Shown here one piece after another: positions 17,331-26,857 of a stretch of DNA of 64,000 nt. This DNA is from Bradyrhizobium sp. CCGB01 (lineage in GTDB: Bacteria; Pseudomonadota; Alphaproteobacteria; Rhizobiales; Xanthobacteraceae), in NCBI RefSeq assembly GCF_024199795.1, contig NZ_JANADK010000001.1:7378001-7442000 (forward strand), given 5' to 3'. Made by a program: the position numbers and the translations under genes. Below the pieces are notes generated by a model. It searched no databases, was not told the DNA's origin, and saw nothing but the letters and a program-made list of their open reading frames with translations. Numbering within the stretch: position 1 is the stretch's first letter; each line of letters opens with the position of its first letter.

Positions 17331-17819
17331 GGTCCCCTCCCCTTGAGTTCCCGCGATCATGCAGGAGGAACGCGCCAGTGCGCAATGCCGCCCAACGCTC
17401 AAAGGGCGACGCAGGTTTCAATTCTTAAGATGAAGCGGCGCGCGAACGTCGCGACATGAGGTTGATCGCGCGCTGAAAATGCAGATGAAGAGCCGAATCC
17501 TTGACTCTGAAGACACTCGGCTTTTGGTGATCGCGAGCTTCTGAAAAAGCCCTGACAAACGACGCGAGATCAAGAATGTGGTTTAAGCGTCAGTTCTTCA
17601 TGCTCAGAGTGCATGTCAGCTCGCGAAGAATTTGAATGAAGCAGCAATGCTTCGCGCGAGATAAAACGCGAGATGAAAAGAGCGAGACCGCTGGTTGCGA
17701 TCTCGCTCCAAGATACTCGTGAAGGTTTAAGAATTGGTTGGGCGAGCGAAGCTTGTGTTTTCGCTCCCGCGTCCCGGACGTAGCGCGGCATGCCGCGCCA
17801 CGTCCGAAGATCAACGGGC
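17331..17819. other. 489-base non-coding stretch, AT-richer than its surroundings, with recurring CGCGAGAT motifs
   Basis: No convincing gene. The stretch 17460-17700 is visibly richer in A and T, and CGCGAGAT recurs (near 17560, 17656 and 17670) followed by A-rich bases. GAGCGAGA at about 17681 can pair with TCTCGCTC about 13 bases on, and GAGCGAA near 17740 with TTCGCTC. Two small minus-strand frames of 73-74 codons cross it but have no recognisable features. It could hold a small RNA or the long 3' end of the ilvC transcript. Confidence 0.4.
17775..17806 (-). terminator. strong hairpin just downstream of ilvC
   Basis: A 16-base arm CGGACGTAGCGCGGCA pairs with TGCCGCGCCACGTCCG with a single mismatch and no loop bases to spare, 14 bases after the ilvC stop. 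There is no T-tract on the minus strand, so it may act as an RNA end or processing/stability hairpin rather than a simple intrinsic terminator. Confidence 0.55.
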
Positions 17820-18854
<1,035 letters not shown>

Positions 18855-18919
18855 TCAGGTGGCCAGAATCGGCCGTTGGTCAGGTCTCAGGCGGTGAAAT
18901 TTGCGGATTTCCGGGGCTG

Positions 18920-18974
18920 TCTAGAGCATTTCGCAGCCCGAAGGAAACCCGTTTCTGCATGGAAAACTGCGGCA
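18920..18974. repeat. possible short dispersed intergenic element (RIME-like)
   Basis: The sequence CTAGAGCATTTCGCAG, then GGAAACCCGTTTCTGC and GGAAAACTGCGGC resembles a short intergenic mosaic element seen in many rhizobial genomes (recalled pattern, not searched). It lies between ilvC and the LysE-family gene with no other content. Confidence 0.4.
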
Positions 18975-19577
18975 TCATGCATCCATGAAGACAGGGTAGA
19001 GCGATGCCAGCAGCAGGATCGCCATCAGAATGTTGAAGGCGCGGACCAGCCGCTCGGAGGTCAGGACCGGCCGCAGTGCGGTACCAAACAGCGCCCAGAC
19101 CACGGTCGAGACGGTGCCCACGAGCAGGCTGATCAGGGTCTGGATCGCGATGTTGATCGGGAATTGGGCGATGGCCGCATAGGCGGTGATGGTGCCGATC
19201 ACGATGACCCAGCCCTTGGCGTTGATCCACTGGAACATGGCTGCGCCCCAGAAGGTCATCGGCCGGCCGGCGCTCTCCTCGCCCGGCTTGGCGGGGCCGG
19301 AGAGGGCAATCATGCCGGCCAGGTAAATCAGGTAGGCGGCGCCGGCATATTTCAGGATGGTCTGGAGGACCGGATAGGCCAGGAACACGGTGCCGAGCCC
19401 GAGGCCCACCGCGGCGACCATGAAGGCAAAGCCGAGGACGATGCCGGCGATGTGCGGGATGGTGCGCCGGAAGCCATAGGTCAGGCCCGAGGCCAGCAGC
19501 ATGATGTTGTTCGGCCCGGGGGTGAAATACATCACCACCATGAAGGCGAGAAATGCATAGAACAACGAGTGGGCCAT
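18975..19577 (-). CDS. LysE/RhtB family amino acid exporter
   Basis: 200 residues, about six membrane segments. The N-terminal FTPGPNNIMLLASGLTYGFRRTIPHIAGIVLGF matches the LysE/RhtB signature (PGPN followed by G-x-x-x-G helices). Predicted efflux of amino acids such as homoserine, threonine or branched-chain residues, which fits its place between ilvC and ilvN. The ATG at 19577 is preferred over the GTG six bases earlier. It starts eight bases after the EamA stop. Confidence 0.88.
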   Translation of the reverse strand: MAHSLFYAFLAFMVVMYFTPGPNNIMLLASGLTYGFRRTIPHIAGIVLGFAFMVAAVGLGLGTVFLAYPVLQTILKYAGAAYLIYLAGMIALSGPAKPGEESAGRPMTFWGAAMFQWINAKGWVIVIGTITAYAAIAQFPINIAIQTLISLLVGTVSTVVWALFGTALRPVLTSERLVRAFNILMAILLLASLYPVFMDA

Positions 19578-19584
19578 CGTCACC

Positions 19585-20460
19585 TCACGCGGTCTTCGGC
19601 AGGATTTGCGGACGCTTCGCCAGCACCATCACGGCGATGCCGCCGATCACGGTCAGCATGCCGGTCAGCCTCAAGGGTCCGAATTTTTCACCGAACACGA
19701 TGCTCGAGGCAGCCGAGCCGACGAAAGGCACCAGCAGCGCGAACGGCACCACCTGCGCCGCCGGATAGTCGCGCAGCAGCCGGCCCCACAGCCAGTAGGC
19801 AATGCTGGTCGAGATGGCGCCGATCGTCAGCAAGCAGACTAGGCCCGTGAGCGACATGTGGATCAGCGACTGGAAGGTCGGCACCGGCCCGTTGACGACC
19901 AGCGCCAGCGCGAACAGCGGCACCGCCGCTGTAAGGCAGAGCCAGGCGAACAGATCGAACATCGGCGCGCCGCGGGCACCGCGCAACAGGAGATTGCCGA
20001 CGGCGAAGCAAATCGGGGCGATCATCAGCACCGCGAAGGCACCGACGCTGAAATCATAACCGACGGTGCCGCAGATCATCAGAAGACCGACTGCTGCGAT
20101 GACGATTCCGAGCGCCTGCACCGGCGTCGGCCGCTCCCCGAATGCGACCGCGGCGAAGCCGATGGTGAACAGTGCCTGGCTCTGCACGACGACGCTGGTC
20201 AACCCCACCGGCACGCCGTGGGCGATGCCATAGGCCTGACTCAGGAACTGGCCGAGGAACAGCGCGAAGCTGATCGCGATCAGCAGCGACCAGGCGACCT
20301 TCGGCTTGGGAATGAACAGGCACGGCACCGCGGCAATGGTGAAGCGCATCGCCGTCATCAGCTCCGGCGAAAACTCGTCGAGCGCGATCCGGCTCGCCAC
20401 GAAGGCAAACCCCCAGATGACCGCCACCAGAATGGCGATGAGGATATCGGCCGGCTTCAT
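19585..20460 (-). CDS. EamA/DMT family transporter
   Basis: 291 residues, ten predicted membrane segments in two EamA repeats; the first begins MKPADILIAILVAVIWGFAFVASRIALDEFSP, the second repeat contains GLVCLLTIGAISTSIAYWLWGRLLRDYPAAQVVPF. Family members export amino acids or metabolites (YdcZ/RhaT/EamA). The frame continues upstream past 20460 without coding character, so the ATG there is used. Tandem with a LysE exporter. Confidence 0.9.
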   Translation of the reverse strand: MKPADILIAILVAVIWGFAFVASRIALDEFSPELMTAMRFTIAAVPCLFIPKPKVAWSLLIAISFALFLGQFLSQAYGIAHGVPVGLTSVVVQSQALFTIGFAAVAFGERPTPVQALGIVIAAVGLLMICGTVGYDFSVGAFAVLMIAPICFAVGNLLLRGARGAPMFDLFAWLCLTAAVPLFALALVVNGPVPTFQSLIHMSLTGLVCLLTIGAISTSIAYWLWGRLLRDYPAAQVVPFALLVPFVGSAASSIVFGEKFGPLRLTGMLTVIGGIAVMVLAKRPQILPKTA

Positions 20461-20509
20461 TGTTGTTCTCGGTTCTGCTTTGTCGTGCAGCCCTGTTTGT
20501 TGTTCTGTT

Positions 20510-21205
20510 CTAGCCTTGCTCGCCGGCTTTTGGTTTCCGCAGCAGATAGGTGCCGTGCATGGGCGCGTGGTAGTCGGCCGAGACCAGCGTGAAGCCGACA
20601 TCGGTCAGCATCCGCTCCATCACCCAGCCGAAGGTGGAATATTCGTCGCGCATGTGCGTGACGACGCCTTCGCGCGAAAAATCGTGGTTCTTGATCTGGA
20701 AGTCGGCCCATTGCTCGACGTCGCGCTCGACGGCGTCGGGCATCGAGGCGTAGACGATGTCGCGCAGATAGAAGCTCGCGCCCGGCTTCAGTGCACGGTA
20801 GATTCGCGACATCGCCACCACCTTCCAGAAATCCGGCAGATGGTGCAGCGTGAACTCGCTGACGATCAGATCATAGGATTCCGGCCGGTAGGCGAAGCTG
20901 AGCAGGCCGGCGGACTGCGTGCGCACGGGCGCCTTGCGGTCGCGGGCGTAGATCTCGGCGAGTGCCAGCATCGCCGGCGAGATGTCGATGGCGTCCACCT
21001 CGGCACCCATCAGCGCCGCTTCGGTGGCGAGCACGCCGTTGCCGCAGCCGATATCGGCGATGCGCCAGCCGCGCTGCACCCCGAGCATTTTGAGCGCGGC
21101 GCGCGCCCGCAGATCGGCATCGTCATGGGCGTCGTAGATCGAAGCCACTGCGGGCTCGATCCCCATCCGGTTCCGCTCGTTGTAGTACCAGTCGCGCGCC
21201 AGCAT
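20510..21205 (-). CDS. class I SAM-dependent methyltransferase
   Basis: 231 residues. Motif I is IADIGCGNGVLATEAA with downstream VDAIDISPAML (acidic motif II) and YDLIVSEFTLHHLPDFWK (motif IV and post-motif region). The start is three bases after the ilvN stop and uses AAGGA inside the ilvN tail as ribosome site, so it belongs to the ilv transcript. Substrate unknown; the fold resembles ubiquinone/arsenite-type methyltransferases only at motif level. Confidence 0.85.
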   Translation of the reverse strand: MLARDWYYNERNRMGIEPAVASIYDAHDDADLRARAALKMLGVQRGWRIADIGCGNGVLATEAALMGAEVDAIDISPAMLALAEIYARDRKAPVRTQSAGLLSFAYRPESYDLIVSEFTLHHLPDFWKVVAMSRIYRALKPGASFYLRDIVYASMPDAVERDVEQWADFQIKNHDFSREGVVTHMRDEYSTFGWVMERMLTDVGFTLVSADYHAPMHGTYLLRKPKAGEQG

Positions 21206-21208
21206 GGT

Positions 21209-21751
21209 TCACATTCCTTCAGGTCCGCGGCCGATCGCGGCAACGCCGGTACGCGACACCTCGACAAGGCCGAGCGGGCGCATCAGGTCGATAAACTGGT
21301 TGATCTTGTCCGTATTGCCTGTGATCTCGAACACAAAGCTCTCGGTGGTGGCGTCGATCACGCGGGCGCGGAACGCATCCGCCAGCCGCAGCGCCTCGAC
21401 CCGGTGCTCGCCCTGCCCGCGCACCTTGACCATCGCCAGCTCGCGCTCGATCGAGCGCTTGGTCTGGGTCATGTCGACGACGCGATAGACCGGGATCATG
21501 CGGTCGAGCTGGTGCTTGATCTGCTCGATCACCATCGGCGTGCCCGTGGTGACGATGGTGATGCGCGACAGGTGCTTCTGCGCTTCGGTCTCCGAGACCG
21601 TAAGGCTCTCGATGTTGTAGCCACGGCCGGAGAAGAGGCCGATGACGCGCGCGAGCACGCCGGGCTCGTTCTGCACGAGCACCGAGAGCGTATGCGTCTC
21701 GTTGGGATCGTGGCGGTCCTCGATGAAGTAGGCGGATGCGGGCTGGTTCAT
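21209..21751 (-). CDS. ilvN: acetolactate synthase small (regulatory) subunit
   Basis: 180 residues. The N-terminal ACT domain reads THTLSVLVQNEPGVLARVIGLFSGRGYNIESLTV (valine-binding regulatory fold), followed by the C-terminal ALS_ss domain with VRGQGEHRVEALRLADAFRARVID. It activates the large subunit at 22751-24526 and confers feedback inhibition. Start at 21751 chosen because upstream codons in frame overlap the preceding gene. Separated from the large subunit by a dehydratase gene, which is unusual. Confidence 0.95.
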   Translation of the reverse strand: MNQPASAYFIEDRHDPNETHTLSVLVQNEPGVLARVIGLFSGRGYNIESLTVSETEAQKHLSRITIVTTGTPMVIEQIKHQLDRMIPVYRVVDMTQTKRSIERELAMVKVRGQGEHRVEALRLADAFRARVIDATTESFVFEITGNTDKINQFIDLMRPLGLVEVSRTGVAAIGRGPEGM

Positions 21752-21774
21752 GGTCGTCCCCTCTTGTCTCTCCG

Positions 21775-22746
21775 TCACGCCATCGCTGGCGCCTCTGCCC
21801 CGACCCAACTGCGGAACAGATCGAAATCGATATTGCCGCCGGACAGCACGAGACCGACGCGTTTGCCTGACAGCTTGTTCTTTTCCTGAAGCGCCGCGGC
21901 CAGCGCGGCGGCTCCCGCGCCTTCAGCGAGATTATGCGTGTCGGTCCAGTAGGCGCGGATCGCGGCGGCGACTTCGTCGTCGGAAACCTGCACGATGCGC
22001 GCGGCCCCCTTCCGGATCAGCGCGAACGCGTCTGCGTCGGGAATGCGCGTGGCCATGCCGTCGGCCAGCGTGTTGCTGGTCTCGGTGGTCACGATGTTGC
22101 CGGCGGCGAACGACAGCGCATAGGACGGCGCCTCGGTCGATTGCACGCCGACGATCTCGGTCTTCAGGCCCAGAAGATCGCGCGCCATGATACAGCCACA
22201 GATCCCGGAGCCCTGTCCGATCGGCACATAGAGAATGTCGAGATCGGGCGAAGACCGAAACAGCTCGAGCGCGTAAGTCGCCACGCCCAGCACGAGGTCC
22301 GGGTGGAACGACGGCACCATGTGGAGGCCGGCGAACTGCGCGCGGCGCTCGGCTTCCTCGCGGGCGGCCTGAAAGTCCTCGCCGTGCTCGACCAGCTCGG
22401 CGCCAAAGGCCTTCATCGCGCGGTTCTTCTCGACCGAGTTGCCGCGGGGCACGTAGATCACTGCCGGCACGCCATGGCGGCCCGCGGCGAATGCCAGGCT
22501 CTGGCCGTGATTGCCGCGCGTCGCAGAGATGATGCCCGGAATGTCCGGCCGCTCGCGCTTCAGCCGTTCGAGATAGACGAGACCGCCGCGCACCTTGAAG
22601 GCGCCGATCGGCGTGTGGTTCTCGTGCTTGACGATGACCTGCGTCCCGAGGCGCTCGGCGAGCAGCGGCCAGCCGCGTGCCGGCGTCGCCGGCACCGCCT
22701 GCCCCACGATCGCATGTGCGCGCTCGAGCTCCGTCAGGTCGAACAT
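21775..22746 (-). CDS. threonine/serine dehydratase-like PLP enzyme
   Basis: 323 residues of fold-type II PLP enzyme: the Schiff-base Lys is in IGAFKVRGGL, the N-binding loop in ISATRGNHGQSLAFAA, and the phosphate loop GQGSGICGC departs from the usual GGGGL. There is no C-terminal ACT domain, so it is a short, probably non-allosteric form. It sits five bases after ilvI and 23 before ilvN. Threonine deamination gives 2-oxobutanoate, the first isoleucine precursor, which would explain the position; hydroxyaspartate or serine dehydratase activity is an alternative. Confidence 0.85.
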   Translation of the reverse strand: MFDLTELERAHAIVGQAVPATPARGWPLLAERLGTQVIVKHENHTPIGAFKVRGGLVYLERLKRERPDIPGIISATRGNHGQSLAFAAGRHGVPAVIYVPRGNSVEKNRAMKAFGAELVEHGEDFQAAREEAERRAQFAGLHMVPSFHPDLVLGVATYALELFRSSPDLDILYVPIGQGSGICGCIMARDLLGLKTEIVGVQSTEAPSYALSFAAGNIVTTETSNTLADGMATRIPDADAFALIRKGAARIVQVSDDEVAAAIRAYWTDTHNLAEGAGAAALAAALQEKNKLSGKRVGLVLSGGNIDFDLFRSWVGAEAPAMA

Positions 22747-22750
22747 GGGC

Positions 22751-24526
22751 TCACACCAGCGCCTTGCCGCCGGCGAACGCCTTGGCGGTGGCCTCATCGT
22801 TCGCCTGCTCGGGCAACAGCATCTCGTTGTGCGCCTTGCCGGAGGGGATCATCGGGAAGCAGTTTTCGAGCGCCGCGACGCGGCAGTCGAACAACACCGG
22901 GCGCTTGACCGAGATCATTTCCTGGATGGCACCTTCGAGATCGGAAGGCTTGTGCACCTGGAGGCCGACGCCGCCATAGGCTTCCGCGAGCTTGACGAAA
23001 TCCGGCAGCGCCTCCGAATAGGAATGCGACAGTCGGTTGCCGTGCAGCAGCTGCTGCCACTGCCGCACCATGCCCATGTACTGGTTGTTCAGGATGAAGA
23101 TCTTGATCGGCAATTCGTACTGCACCGCCGTCGACATCTCCTGCATCGTCATCTGCACCGAGGCATCGCCCGCGATGTCGATGACGAGGCTGTCGGGATG
23201 CGCGACCTGCACGCCGATCGCGGCCGGCAGGCCGTAGCCCATGGTGCCGAGACCGCCCGACGTCATCCAGCGATGCGGCTCCTCGAAGCCGAAGAACTGC
23301 GCCGCCCACATCTGGTGCTGGCCGACCTCCGTCGTGATGTAGGTGTCCTTGCCGCGCGTCGCATCGAACAGGCTCTGGATCGCGTGTTGCGGCAGGATGA
23401 CGTCGTTGCTCTTCTTGTAATAGAGCGAGTTGCGGGCACGCCACTGCGCGATCTGCTGCCACCACGCCTTGATGTCGGGCTTCTTCGCCTCCGCCTTGAA
23501 CACCTGGAGGATGTCGCCGAGGACGTTGCCGCAGTCGCCGATGATCGGCACGTCGACGCGGATGTTCTTGTTGATCGAGGACGGGTCGATGTCGATGTGG
23601 ATCTTCTTCGAGCCCGGCGAGAACGCATCGACGCGGCCGGTGATGCGGTCGTCGAAGCGCGCGCCGACGCACAGCATGACGTCGCAATCATGCATGGTCA
23701 TGTTGGCTTCGTAGGTGCCGTGCATGCCCAGCATGCCGAGCCAGTTCTTGCCCGACGCGGGGTACGCACCCAGGCCCATTAGCGTGGAGGTGATCGGGAA
23801 ACCCGTGACCTCGACCAGCTCGCGCAGGAGCTTGGTCGCCTCGGGGCCGGAATTGATGACGCCGCCGCCACTGTAGATCACCGGGCGCTTGGCATTGGCG
23901 AGCAGCGACACCGCCTTGCGGATCTGCGTCGCGTCGCCCTTCACGCGCGGCGCGTAGGAGCGGTGCACGTCCGACTTGCGCGGCGGATGATACGTGCCGG
24001 TCGCGAACTGCACGTCCTTGGGCACGTCGACGAGCACCGGGCCGGGACGGCCGGAGGTCGCGACATAGAAGGCCTCGTGCAGCACCTTTGCGAGATCGTT
24101 GACGTCGCGCACCAGCCAATTGTGCTTGGTGCAGGGCCGCGTGATGCCGACCGTGTCGCACTCCTGGAACGCGTCGTTGCCGATCAGATGCGTCGGCACC
24201 TGGCCGGAGATGCAGACCAGCGGGATCGAGTCCATCAGCGCGTCGGTCAGCGGCGTCACCATGTTGGTGGCGCCGGGTCCGGAGGTCACCAGCGCAACAC
24301 CCGGCTTGCCCGTCGAGCGCGCATAGCCCTCCGCGGCATGGCCCGCGCCCTGCTCGTGGCGGACCAGAATGTGCTGGACCTCGCTCTGCTGGAAGATCTC
24401 GTCATAGATCGGAAGCACGGCGCCGCCGGGATAGCCGAAAATGTCGGTCACGCCATGATCGATGAGCGCGCGGACGATCATCGCGGCGCCGGTCATCTGG
24501 TTCGGATCGTGGCTTTTGTCGCTCAT
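22751..24526 (-). CDS. ilvI: acetolactate synthase large (catalytic) subunit
   Basis: 591 residues in the three-domain ThDP enzyme order: N-terminal PYR domain with HEQGAGHAAEGYARSTGKPGVALVTSGPGATN (catalytic Glu), central FAD-binding domain, C-terminal PP domain with GDASVQMTMQEMSTAVQY and NNQYMGMVRQWQ (ThDP/Mg). Makes acetolactate from pyruvate and acetohydroxybutyrate from pyruvate plus 2-oxobutanoate. First structural gene after the leader attenuator. Naming ilvI versus ilvB is arbitrary in this group. Confidence 0.96.
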   Translation of the reverse strand: MSDKSHDPNQMTGAAMIVRALIDHGVTDIFGYPGGAVLPIYDEIFQQSEVQHILVRHEQGAGHAAEGYARSTGKPGVALVTSGPGATNMVTPLTDALMDSIPLVCISGQVPTHLIGNDAFQECDTVGITRPCTKHNWLVRDVNDLAKVLHEAFYVATSGRPGPVLVDVPKDVQFATGTYHPPRKSDVHRSYAPRVKGDATQIRKAVSLLANAKRPVIYSGGGVINSGPEATKLLRELVEVTGFPITSTLMGLGAYPASGKNWLGMLGMHGTYEANMTMHDCDVMLCVGARFDDRITGRVDAFSPGSKKIHIDIDPSSINKNIRVDVPIIGDCGNVLGDILQVFKAEAKKPDIKAWWQQIAQWRARNSLYYKKSNDVILPQHAIQSLFDATRGKDTYITTEVGQHQMWAAQFFGFEEPHRWMTSGGLGTMGYGLPAAIGVQVAHPDSLVIDIAGDASVQMTMQEMSTAVQYELPIKIFILNNQYMGMVRQWQQLLHGNRLSHSYSEALPDFVKLAEAYGGVGLQVHKPSDLEGAIQEMISVKRPVLFDCRVAALENCFPMIPSGKAHNEMLLPEQANDEATAKAFAGGKALV

Positions 24527-24583
24527 TGTCTTGCTCCGGATGCGCTGTTGTCAGCGGCTTCGTTCGTGTCGGTTTCGGGAAAT

Positions 24584-24606
24584 AAAAAAGGCCCCGAAGA
24601 GGGACC
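24584..24606 (-). terminator. attenuator terminator of the ilv leader
   Basis: On the minus strand GGTCCC and GGGGCC pair across a TCTTC loop and are followed by six T (plus-strand A-run 24584-24589). It lies after the leader peptide and 58 bases before ilvI. Confidence 0.85.
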
Positions 24607-24608
24607 CT

Positions 24609-24657
24609 GCACACCGCCTGTCATGTGGATGGCAGCTAGCCACCCCCGGCGGTGTGC
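24609..24657 (-). promoter_or_regulatory. alternative (anti-)terminator stem of the ilv attenuator
   Basis: Minus-strand GCACACCGCC (24648-24657) is perfectly complementary to GGCGGTGTGC (24609-24618). The first arm is within the last codons of the leader peptide, so a ribosome stalled or released there would change pairing; a nested GGGTGGC/GCCATCC stem lies between the arms. This is the layout of a classic translation-coupled attenuator. Confidence 0.75.
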
Positions 24658-24701
24658 CTGGGTACGACGGCGATAAGGAGTTTGGTAATAATGTTGCGCA
24701 T
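24636..24701 (-). CDS. ilvL: ilv operon leader peptide (attenuator)
   Basis: A 21-codon reading frame, MRNIITKLLIAVV followed by PRHTAGGG and a TAG stop. It contains Ile-Ile, Leu-Leu-Ile and Val-Val runs, seven branched-chain codons in the first thirteen, as expected of a leader that senses charged tRNA-Ile, -Leu and -Val. It begins about 26 bases after the predicted transcription start and ends inside the first arm of the long hairpin. Too short to be listed by length-based gene callers. Confidence 0.88.
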   Translation of the reverse strand: MRNIITKLLIAVVPRHTAGGG

Positions 24702-24733
24702 GACGGACGCTCGGCTTCCCAAAGGTTGCGCGA

Positions 24734-24761
24734 AACATAGCGGCCAAAGCCTGGATGTCAA
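24734..24761 (-). promoter_or_regulatory. sigma70-type promoter of the ilvI operon
   Basis: Minus strand TTGACA (24761-24756), a 16-base spacer, then TATGTT (24739-24734). Transcription would begin near 24727, just before the leader peptide. Confidence 0.8.
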
Positions 24762-24855
24762 GGCGATGCGGCCGTTCCCGCGCGATTTTGGCAGTGTAGC
24801 GGTGTTCCCGGGGTTCGGCGAGGGGTAAATTCGGGAACCCGGGTACAAAAACGCG

Positions 24856-25797
24856 TCAGCCGGGGTCCCGGGCCGCGCTAACGGCTGCGGCCAGCCAGCC
24901 CCTCGCCTCCTCCAGCTTCACCCATTCGAAATCGGGCAATTGATGCCGGAACCAGGTGAATTGGCGCTTGGCATAGTGGCGGGTATCGGCCCGGCCGATC
25001 ATGGCGGCGTCCTCCAGACTGAGTTCGCCCCGCAGGTGCCGGATCAGCGCCGGCACGCCATGGGCCTTCATGGCCGGCAGCAGCGGATCGAGCTGACGGG
25101 CGGCAAGCCGCTCGACCTCCTTCAGCGCCCCGCCACCGAGCATGGCGTCGAAACGCGCATCAATGCGGGCATAGAGCTCGTCACGTTCGGGCGCGAGAAA
25201 CACCGCGCGAAAACTGTCTTTCGGCAGCAGCGGAGGCTGGCCTTCGTGGTGCCAGTCGAGCAGCGAACGGCCCGTCGCTTCGATCACTTCGAGCGCGCGC
25301 GCGATCCGGGTGCGGTCACGCAGGTTCAATCGTTCGGCGGCGCGCGGATCGCGGCGCGCGAGTTCCTCGTGCAGCGCCTCGACGCCATTCCGCTCCAGCC
25401 GCGCGCGCACGCCCTCGCGTATTTCCGCAGGAATTGGCGGTACCACGCTGAGGCCCGCCGTCAGCGCCTTGAAATAAAGCCCCGTGCCGCCGATGAAGAT
25501 CGGCAAGCGGCCTTCGGCTTTCGCCTCTTCCAGCGCCTTCGCCGCGTCGGCCACCCAGGCGCCGGCCGAGAAGTTCACGGCCGCATCGACGTGGCCGTAG
25601 AGACGGTGCGGCGCGCGCGCTTCCTCGCCATGTGTGGGGCGCGCGGTGATGATGCGGAGGTCACGATAGACCTGCATGGAATCGGCATTGATGACGATTC
25701 CGCCCGCGCTCAGCGCAAGCTCCAGCGCCAGCGCCGACTTGCCGCTGGCGGTCGGGCCTGCGATAAGCACGGCCTTGATCGGATGCCCCTCGTTCAC
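24856..25797 (-). CDS. miaA: tRNA dimethylallyltransferase
   Basis: 313 residues. P-loop [15 protein letters not shown], then [20 protein letters not shown] (substrate-binding DSxQxY and TA-P-T elements), [11 protein letters not shown], and the C-terminal RQFTWFRHQ found in all MiaA proteins. Transfers dimethylallyl to A37 of tRNAs reading UNN codons. The GTG start has GAGG five bases upstream; it is divergent from serB with only 11 bases between the starts. Confidence 0.96.
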   Translation of the reverse strand: MNEGHPIKAVLIAGPTASGKSALALELALSAGGIVINADSMQVYRDLRIITARPTHGEEARAPHRLYGHVDAAVNFSAGAWVADAAKALEEAKAEGRLPIFIGGTGLYFKALTAGLSVVPPIPAEIREGVRARLERNGVEALHEELARRDPRAAERLNLRDRTRIARALEVIEATGRSLLDWHHEGQPPLLPKDSFRAVFLAPERDELYARIDARFDAMLGGGALKEVERLAARQLDPLLPAMKAHGVPALIRHLRGELSLEDAAMIGRADTRHYAKRQFTWFRHQLPDFEWVKLEEARGWLAAAVSAARDPG

Positions 25798-25808
25798 GAA
25801 AACCTCAA

Positions 25809-26714
25809 ATGTCCCTCGTCGCCACGCTGATCTGTAATCCTGACAATCCCGCGCTCGACTCTACCATTGTCGACGGCGCCCGCGCCGTGCTGCCCCACGC
25901 AGCGCCGGCGCACTGGCTGTTCGACGGCGTTGCGGTCGACATCCCCTTCGGCGCGCAGGATAACCTCGAAGGCGACCGTCACGCCATCGAACAGCGGTTG
26001 CGCGAGCTTCGCGGCGATCTCCCCATCGACATCGTGGTGCAGCCAGTCGGATTCCGGCGCAAGAAGCTCTTTCTCGCCGACATGGATTCCACCATGATCG
26101 GCCAGGAATGCATCGACGAGCTCGCCGATCTCGTCGGGATGAAGGCCCACGTGGCCGCCATCACCGAACGCGCGATGCGCGGCGAGATCGAGTTCGAGCC
26201 GGCGCTGCGCGAGCGCGTCGCACTTCTGAAGGACCTTCCTGCCGGCGTGGTCGACGAGGTGCTGGCCAAGCGCATCACATTGACCCCGGGCGGCCGCGAG
26301 CTGGTCGCGACCATGCGCGCGCACGGCGCCTATACCTGTCTGGTCTCCGGCGGCTTCACCCTGTTCACGAGCGCGGTCGCGGCCAGGATCGGCTTCCAGG
26401 AGAATCGCGCCAACGAGCTCGTCGTGCGCGACGGCAAATTCACCGGCGAGGTGAAGGAGCCGATTTTGGGGCGCGCGGCCAAGCTCGCGACGCTGGTGGA
26501 TTTGATGGAGTCGTTCGATCTCGACGACATCGACTCCGTCGTGGTCGGCGATGGCGCCAACGATCTCGCGATGATCCAGGCGGCGGGGCTGGGCGTGGCG
26601 TATCACGCCAAGCCTGCGGTCGCGGCCGCGGCTGCCGCGCGGATCGACCATGGCGATCTCACCGCGCTGCTCTATGCCCAAGGGTATCGGCGCGACGAGT
26701 TCGTGGAGGCGTAG
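25809..26714 (+). CDS. serB: phosphoserine phosphatase
   Basis: 301 residues. An N-terminal regulatory-type domain of about 85 residues precedes the HAD domain: [10 protein letters not shown] (nucleophile DxDST), [10 protein letters not shown] (motif II Ser) and [16 protein letters not shown] (motif III/IV). Last step of serine synthesis. Begins with an ATG next to the divergent miaA start and is convergent with degP, with a palindromic repeat in between. Confidence 0.95.
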   Translation: MSLVATLICNPDNPALDSTIVDGARAVLPHAAPAHWLFDGVAVDIPFGAQDNLEGDRHAIEQRLRELRGDLPIDIVVQPVGFRRKKLFLADMDSTMIGQECIDELADLVGMKAHVAAITERAMRGEIEFEPALRERVALLKDLPAGVVDEVLAKRITLTPGGRELVATMRAHGAYTCLVSGGFTLFTSAVAARIGFQENRANELVVRDGKFTGEVKEPILGRAAKLATLVDLMESFDLDDIDSVVVGDGANDLAMIQAAGLGVAYHAKPAVAAAAAARIDHGDLTALLYAQGYRRDEFVEA

Positions 26715-26728
26715 AGCCTCCCCTCCGC

Positions 26729-26831
26729 TGTCATCACCCGCGAAAGCGGGTGATCCAGTATTCCAGAGACAAAGCGAGGATACGGAGAAGCCGCGGCGTA
26801 TTGGATGCCCCGGTCAAGCCGGGGCATGACA
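26729..26831. repeat. dispersed palindromic repeat, family 2 (CCCGC/GCGGG type)
   Basis: Bounded by TGTCAT (26729) and ATGACA (26831). The left unit has CACCCGC-GAAA-GCGGGTGATCCAGTA; the right unit TATTGGATGCCCCGG-TCAA-CCGGGGC. A bipartite palindromic element of this kind is widespread between convergent genes in Bradyrhizobium (recalled). It lies between serB and degP ends and could also terminate both. Confidence 0.7.
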
Positions 26832-26857
26832 GTTGAGTGTGGGGCCAAGACCGCCCC

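Noticed and set aside
17570..17814. 73-74 codon minus-strand frames downstream of ilvC
   Set aside because: No ribosome site, no recognisable motif and an AT-rich, repeat-like composition; kept as non-coding.
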